NCBI RefSeq assembly: GCF_020682705.1
Contig: NZ_JAGTTN010000001.1
Span: forward strand, 620,001 to 684,000
DNA length: 64,000 nucleotides
Reading direction: 5' to 3'
DNA from: Microbacterium allomyrinae
GTDB lineage: Bacteria; Actinomycetota; Actinomycetes; Actinomycetales; Microbacteriaceae
Under the pieces are notes generated by a model that worked only from the letters and a program-made list of their open reading frames with translations, was not told where the DNA came from and made no database searches. Position 1 is the first letter of the stretch; every line of letters starts with the position of its first letter. Positions 60,770 through 64,000 of the stretch are shown here, piece by piece. The translations under genes and the position numbers were made by a program.

Positions 60770-61450
60770 GTGTTCACGTCCCTCCTTGCCGGCCTCGGTC
60801 TCGGCTTCTCGCTGATCATCGCCATCGGCGCGCAGAATCTCTTCGTCCTGCGGCAGGGCCTGCGGCGTGAACACGTGCTGGCGGTCGCCGCCGTCTGCGC
60901 GGCATCCGATGCCGTGCTGATCGCACTCGGAGTCTCGGGGATCGGGCTGGTGCTCCAGGCGGTGCCATGGCTGGTGGATGTCGTGCGATGGGCCGGCGCG
61001 GTCTTCCTCGTCGGCTACGGCCTGATTGCGGCGCGGCGCGCATGGCGCCCGTCCGGCGCGGCACTCGCGTCTGCCGATACGGTCGACGATGCCGACTCCC
61101 GCGGCAACTCCCCGGCGGATTCATCAGGCGCGGCCGGACGCGTCGCCGTCACGGCGCGCGCGACGCTGGCCCCCGCGCTGCTCACCTGCCTCGCGCTCAC
61201 CTGGCTCAATCCGCACGTGTATCTGGACACGGTCTTCCTGCTCGGCACGGTCGCCAACACCCACGGCGACGCCCGGTGGATCTTCGCCGCCGGCGCGATG
61301 ACCGCGAGCGTGCTGTGGTTCTTCGGCCTCGCGTTCGGCAGCCGGTTCCTGAGCCGCTGGCTGTCGACGCCGCGCGCGTGGCGCATCGTCGACGCCGTCA
61401 TCGCTGTCGTGATGATCGCGCTCGGCGTCGGTCTCGTCCTCCCCCACTGA
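60770..61450 (+). CDS. lysE: Lysine/arginine exporter LysE
   Basis: A 226-residue exporter with six hydrophobic helices. It starts FTSLLAGLGLGFSLIIAIGAQNLFVLRQGLRREHVLAVAAVCAASDAVL, the family signature, and contains ALTWLNPHVYLDTVFLLGTVA near residue 140. Upstream codons to 60713 are open, but GTG 60770 fits both the family N-terminus and the TACCGT promoter. It exports excess basic amino acids. Its stop lies in the first unit of a 9-bp repeat (61447-61500). Confidence 0.9.
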   Translation: MFTSLLAGLGLGFSLIIAIGAQNLFVLRQGLRREHVLAVAAVCAASDAVLIALGVSGIGLVLQAVPWLVDVVRWAGAVFLVGYGLIAARRAWRPSGAALASADTVDDADSRGNSPADSSGAAGRVAVTARATLAPALLTCLALTWLNPHVYLDTVFLLGTVANTHGDARWIFAAGAMTASVLWFFGLAFGSRFLSRWLSTPRAWRIVDAVIAVVMIALGVGLVLPH

Positions 61451-61500
61451 CAGCGCTGACACCGCTGACAGCGCTGACACCGCTGACACCGCTGACGCCG
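61447..61500 (+). repeat. Six-copy 9-bp tandem repeat
   Basis: Six back-to-back CTGACACCG-type units (variants CTGACAGCG and CTGACGCCG) occupy 54 bases right after lysE; the lysE stop codon lies in the first unit. Copy number may vary between strains. Confidence 0.85.
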
Positions 61501-61519
61501 GCAGATCGCCGCAGCAGGC

Positions 61520-61873
61520 TCACCGTTCGATCTGGTCCCTGCGTGCCATGACCAGCGCCCGCACGACGTCGTCGGGTATCGGGTGGTCGGGTTGGAACCT
61601 GATCGTGCCCTTGTCGAGGCCGATCCCAGGATGCGATGCGAGCATGCCCGCCACCGCCGACACGGCATCGGGACTGAACGGGTAGACGCCGATGTGCTTC
61701 TTCGCGCGCATCACCGAGATCAGCGGCTTACCGCGGTACACGAGCGCCGGCATCCCGTATCCGAGCCCCTGCTCCGCCTCGGGCACCACCTCGCGCGCGA
61801 TCTCGTACACGCGTTCGATCGAGGGGCGGTCGGCGGGGTCGAGCCCGGCCAGAAGGTCATCGACGGTTCCCAT
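61520..61873 (-). CDS. DUF1801 (YdhG-like) domain protein
   Basis: A 117-residue small protein resembling the DUF1801 fold: IAREVVPEAEQGLGYGMPALVYRGKPLISVMRAKKHIGVYPFSPDAVSAV and the C-terminal GTIRFQPDHPIPDDVVRALVMARRDQI. Members are homologues of Bacillus iron-chaperone-like frataxins and of unknown actinobacterial proteins. ATG 61873 (MGTVDDLL) was preferred to an upstream start. Cytoplasmic; role unknown. Confidence 0.82.
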   Translation of the reverse strand: MGTVDDLLAGLDPADRPSIERVYEIAREVVPEAEQGLGYGMPALVYRGKPLISVMRAKKHIGVYPFSPDAVSAVAGMLASHPGIGLDKGTIRFQPDHPIPDDVVRALVMARRDQIER

Positions 61874-61932
61874 GCAGGCATCTTTGCATCCGCGCCTCGC
61901 CACCGGCAGCCCGCGCGCGGCACGATGGAGTC

Positions 61933-62208
61933 ATGAGGCGGGTGCGCGTGGTGGTCGGCGGCGAGGTGCAGGGTGTCGGATATCGGTACACGATGCGCAT
62001 GATCGCGCGCGAGGCAGGTGTCTCGGGGTGGGTGCGCAATCGCCGTGACGGGACAGTCGAGGCCGAGTTCGAGGGCTCGCCCGAGCGGGTCGACCAGGTG
62101 CTCGCGTGGATGGCGGAGGGCCCGCCCGGTGCACGGGTCGGCTCCGCGACGGTGACGGATGCCGCGCCCGCGGGCGACGCGGGTTTCGAGGTGCGCCCGC
62201 CCGCCTGA
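61933..62208 (+). CDS. acyP: Acylphosphatase
   Basis: A 91-residue acylphosphatase, which hydrolyses acyl phosphates. The signature VGGEVQGVGYRYTMRMIAREAGVSGWVRNRRDGTVEAEFEG contains the catalytic Arg (in GYRY) and Asn (in VRNRRDG). Length and order are standard. It lies alone on the + strand between two minus-strand genes. Confidence 0.95.
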   Translation: MRRVRVVVGGEVQGVGYRYTMRMIAREAGVSGWVRNRRDGTVEAEFEGSPERVDQVLAWMAEGPPGARVGSATVTDAAPAGDAGFEVRPPA

Positions 62209-62323
62209 CCCTCGTCGCTGCGAGCAGGCCCGGCGCGCAGAAGGGCGAACCGGATGCGAGCCGCCGACGCCGGCATCCGCGGTGCGGTACCCCGTGACGA
62301 GTCGGTGCCGAGTCGGTGCCGCC

Positions 62324-63373
62324 TCAGCCGGCAGGAAGGCCGGCGGCGAGTTCGGCGAACACGTCCGCGGCCTCGTCGCGCGTCGCGAGCCCGGCCGACT
62401 GTCCCGCCCACAGCGAGACCAGCTCGCCTTCGCCACGGCGCCCGGCCTCGGCGCGGAACTGCCCGGTCAGCCAGTTCTGAGCAGGAAAGGGCGCCATGAT
62501 GCCCGAAGACTCGATCACGCGCATTGCACGATTCGGGATGCCGCGCGCCAGGCGTCCGCTCATCGCCCGGGTGAGCACCGTGGCCGTGTCGGTGGACTGC
62601 GCGAGCGCCCTGCGGTGCGCATCGGTGGCGGCCGACTGCCGGGTGCGCAGGAATGCGGAGCCCACCTGCACGCCCGAAGCGCCGAGCGCGAACGCCGCCG
62701 CGACGCCGCGTCGATCCGCGATCCCCCCAGCGGCGATCACGGGAACGTCGACGGCGTCGACGACCTGCGGCACCAGCGAGAACGTGCCGACGAGCGAGTC
62801 CTCGGCGGGTCCCAGGAACGAGACGCGGTGACCTCCGGCCTCCGCGCCGGTGGCGACGATCGCGTCCACGCCGGCCGCGGCGAGCACCACCGCCTCGGCG
62901 ACGGTGGTCGCGGTGCCGATGATGCGGACGCCGCGACTGTGCGCCGCCGCGACGATCCGCCCCGAGGGGACGCCGAACACGACGCTCAGCGCCGCCGGCG
63001 CGGCATCCAGCACCGCCGTCAGCTGGGAGTCGACATCGGGAAGGAACTCGATCGGCGGCGAGGGCGCTTGCATGCCCAGCTCGTCGAAGAGAGGCCGGAC
63101 GGCGTCGATCGCCGGTCCGAGATCGACCTCTCCCGGCGTGACCTCATCGCCGGTGGGCAGCCAGAGGTTGACGGCGAAGGGATGCGACGTCGCCGAATGC
63201 AGGGCCGCCAGGGTGTCGCTGATGCGATCTGCGGAGTAGCCGTAGAGCCCGTACGAGCCGAGCCCGCCGGCATCGCTCACCGCCGCGGTCAGCGCGATCG
63301 ATGACAGGCCGCCGAAGGGGCCGAGCACGATCGGCGTATCGATTCCGAACAGATCCTGCAGAGTCCGCGCCAT
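62324..63373 (-). CDS. Nitronate monooxygenase-like flavoenzyme
   Basis: A 349-residue FMN-dependent TIM-barrel protein of the nitronate monooxygenase/2-nitropropane dioxygenase family. GPFGGLSSIALTAAVSDAGGLGSYG is the family start, IVATGAEAGGHRVS is the flavin/phosphate-binding stretch and VPVIAAGGIADRRGVAAAFALGASGVQVGSAFLRT completes the barrel. TAGCGT lies seven bases before ATG 63373. It may oxidise nitronates or act as an enoyl reductase; the substrate is unproven. Confidence 0.88.
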   Translation of the reverse strand: MARTLQDLFGIDTPIVLGPFGGLSSIALTAAVSDAGGLGSYGLYGYSADRISDTLAALHSATSHPFAVNLWLPTGDEVTPGEVDLGPAIDAVRPLFDELGMQAPSPPIEFLPDVDSQLTAVLDAAPAALSVVFGVPSGRIVAAAHSRGVRIIGTATTVAEAVVLAAAGVDAIVATGAEAGGHRVSFLGPAEDSLVGTFSLVPQVVDAVDVPVIAAGGIADRRGVAAAFALGASGVQVGSAFLRTRQSAATDAHRRALAQSTDTATVLTRAMSGRLARGIPNRAMRVIESSGIMAPFPAQNWLTGQFRAEAGRRGEGELVSLWAGQSAGLATRDEAADVFAELAAGLPAG

Positions 63374-63494
63374 GGCGTCGACGCTACTCGCGTCCCGCAC
63401 CGGCGTGTCGCCCCCGATCTCCTCAGCCGCGGATCGCGCGACGACCGCGAGACAGAGCGCAGCGCAGGGGCAGAGACGCGCAGGCAGTGACGAC

Positions 63495-63526
63495 GATGGG
63501 GCCCCACCCGAAGGTGGAGCCCCATC
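63495..63526 (-). terminator. Terminator after rplA
   Basis: A 14-bp stem, GATGGGGC-CCACC with its near-perfect complement, surrounds a CGAA loop downstream of the rplA stop on the minus strand. A U-run is lacking. Confidence 0.65.
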
Positions 63527-63570
63527 GTGCGGATCGACTCGGCGGTTGCCCGCCTACGCGATCACAGGTG

Positions 63571-64000
63571 TCAGAGAGCGTTGACGTCCAGCGGGATGCC
63601 GGGGCCGAACGTGGTCGACACGGCGCCCTTCTGGATGTAACGGCCCTTCGAGCTGGACGGCTTGAGGCGGATGATCTCCTCGAGCGCAGCGTGGATGTTC
63701 TCGTCGAGCTGCTCGGCCGAGAACGACGCCTTTCCGACGACGAAGTGCACGTTGGCGTGCTTGTCGACGCGGAACTCGATCTTTCCGCCCTTGATCTCCT
63801 CGACGGCCTTGGCCGCGTTGGGGGTCACGGTGCCGGTCTTCGGGTTGGGCATGAGGCCACGGGGGCCGAGCACCTTACCGAGACGACCGACCTGGCCCAT
63901 GAGCTCGGGCGTCGAGACGGCCGCGTCGAACGCGGTCCAGCCTGCGGCGACCTTCTCGATGAGCTCGGCGCCACCGACCTCGTCAGCGCCGGCGGCGATC
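63571..64000 (-). CDS. rplA: Ribosomal protein L1, 5' part missing
   Basis: The C-terminal 142 residues of L1 are visible; the N-terminus lies beyond the window edge. Sequence such as [31 protein letters not shown] and [22 protein letters not shown] is typical and contains the RNA-binding [10 protein letters not shown] motif. It is probably preceded by rplK outside the window. It sits about 22 kb from rplJ-rplL, whereas these ribosomal operons are often adjacent. Confidence 0.95.
   Translation of the reverse strand, partial: IAAGADEVGGAELIEKVAAGWTAFDAAVSTPELMGQVGRLGKVLGPRGLMPNPKTGTVTPNAAKAVEEIKGGKIEFRVDKHANVHFVVGKASFSAEQLDENIHAALEEIIRLKPSSSKGRYIQKGAVSTTFGPGIPLDVNAL

Noticed and set aside
1..64000. 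tRNA or rRNA genes
   Set aside because: I saw no convincing tRNA T-loop context (GTTCGA with flanking stems) in the gaps and no rRNA-like sequence; a tRNAscan run would settle it.

Overview
The window is a stretch of a high-GC actinobacterial chromosome, most likely a Microbacteriaceae member and probably Microbacterium. The reasons are the very GC-rich, densely packed genes with many ATGA/GTGA overlaps, the protein families present (DUF6457, TOBE-type molybdate regulator, DUF3105/DUF305 pairs, Bcr/CflA, LysE/LysG), many apparently leaderless promoters and an obvious abundance of the GGATGCC/GGCATCC heptamer. No rRNA, tRNA, CRISPR array, transposase or prophage was recognised. The assignment rests on sequence reading only.

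Bases 1-22133 are dominated by molybdenum-cofactor (Moco) biology. A partial iron-sulfur-type HTH regulator is followed by fdhD and moaA. After an inserted cytochrome bd operon (cydABDC) and two unrelated genes come modCBA with a TOBE-domain regulator, and divergently moeB(rhodanese fusion)-moeA-moaC-mobA-DUF6457-moaD. moaE and mogA follow on the other strand. The one evident Moco enzyme is an FdhF/YdeP-type oxidoreductase carrying a long low-complexity insertion with seven Val-Asp repeats.

Bases 22236-28722 hold what looks like a secreted amine-oxidation unit. A copper amine oxidase catalytic domain with an LAxTG-type wall anchor is preceded by a separate secreted protein resembling the amine oxidase N-terminal domains, and followed by a DUF305 protein and a signal peptidase I. 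An APC amine/amino-acid permease and an IclR regulator are divergent. The proposed split of the oxidase into two polypeptides is the most unusual feature in the window.

Bases 28777-43923 carry a HerA-like ATPase, PAP2 phosphatase, deazaflavin reductase, Bcr/CflA exporter, a DUF3105-DUF305 pair, a CUT1 sugar ABC transporter (no ATPase) with a LacI regulator and matched operators, rplJ-rplL with a recognisable leader attenuator, glutathione-independent formaldehyde dehydrogenase, a GlcG/HbpS protein and a pterin dehydratase-VOC fusion.

Bases 43981-48845 are the most accessory-looking part. A DUF559/AbiEi-like gene is flanked on both sides by copies of a palindromic repeat, next to a lone YqaJ exonuclease and an MFS-MarR efflux operon with three adjacent operators.

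Bases 48871-58600 are a carbohydrate catabolic locus: Dabb protein, two TIM-barrel isomerases, a CUT2 ABC transporter, a Gfo/Idh/MocA dehydrogenase and a divergent ROK regulator, with a shared palindromic operator. The end of the window holds a quinone-oxidoreductase-like protein, the LysG-LysE export pair, a DUF1801 protein, acylphosphatase, nitronate monooxygenase and the 3' end of rplA.
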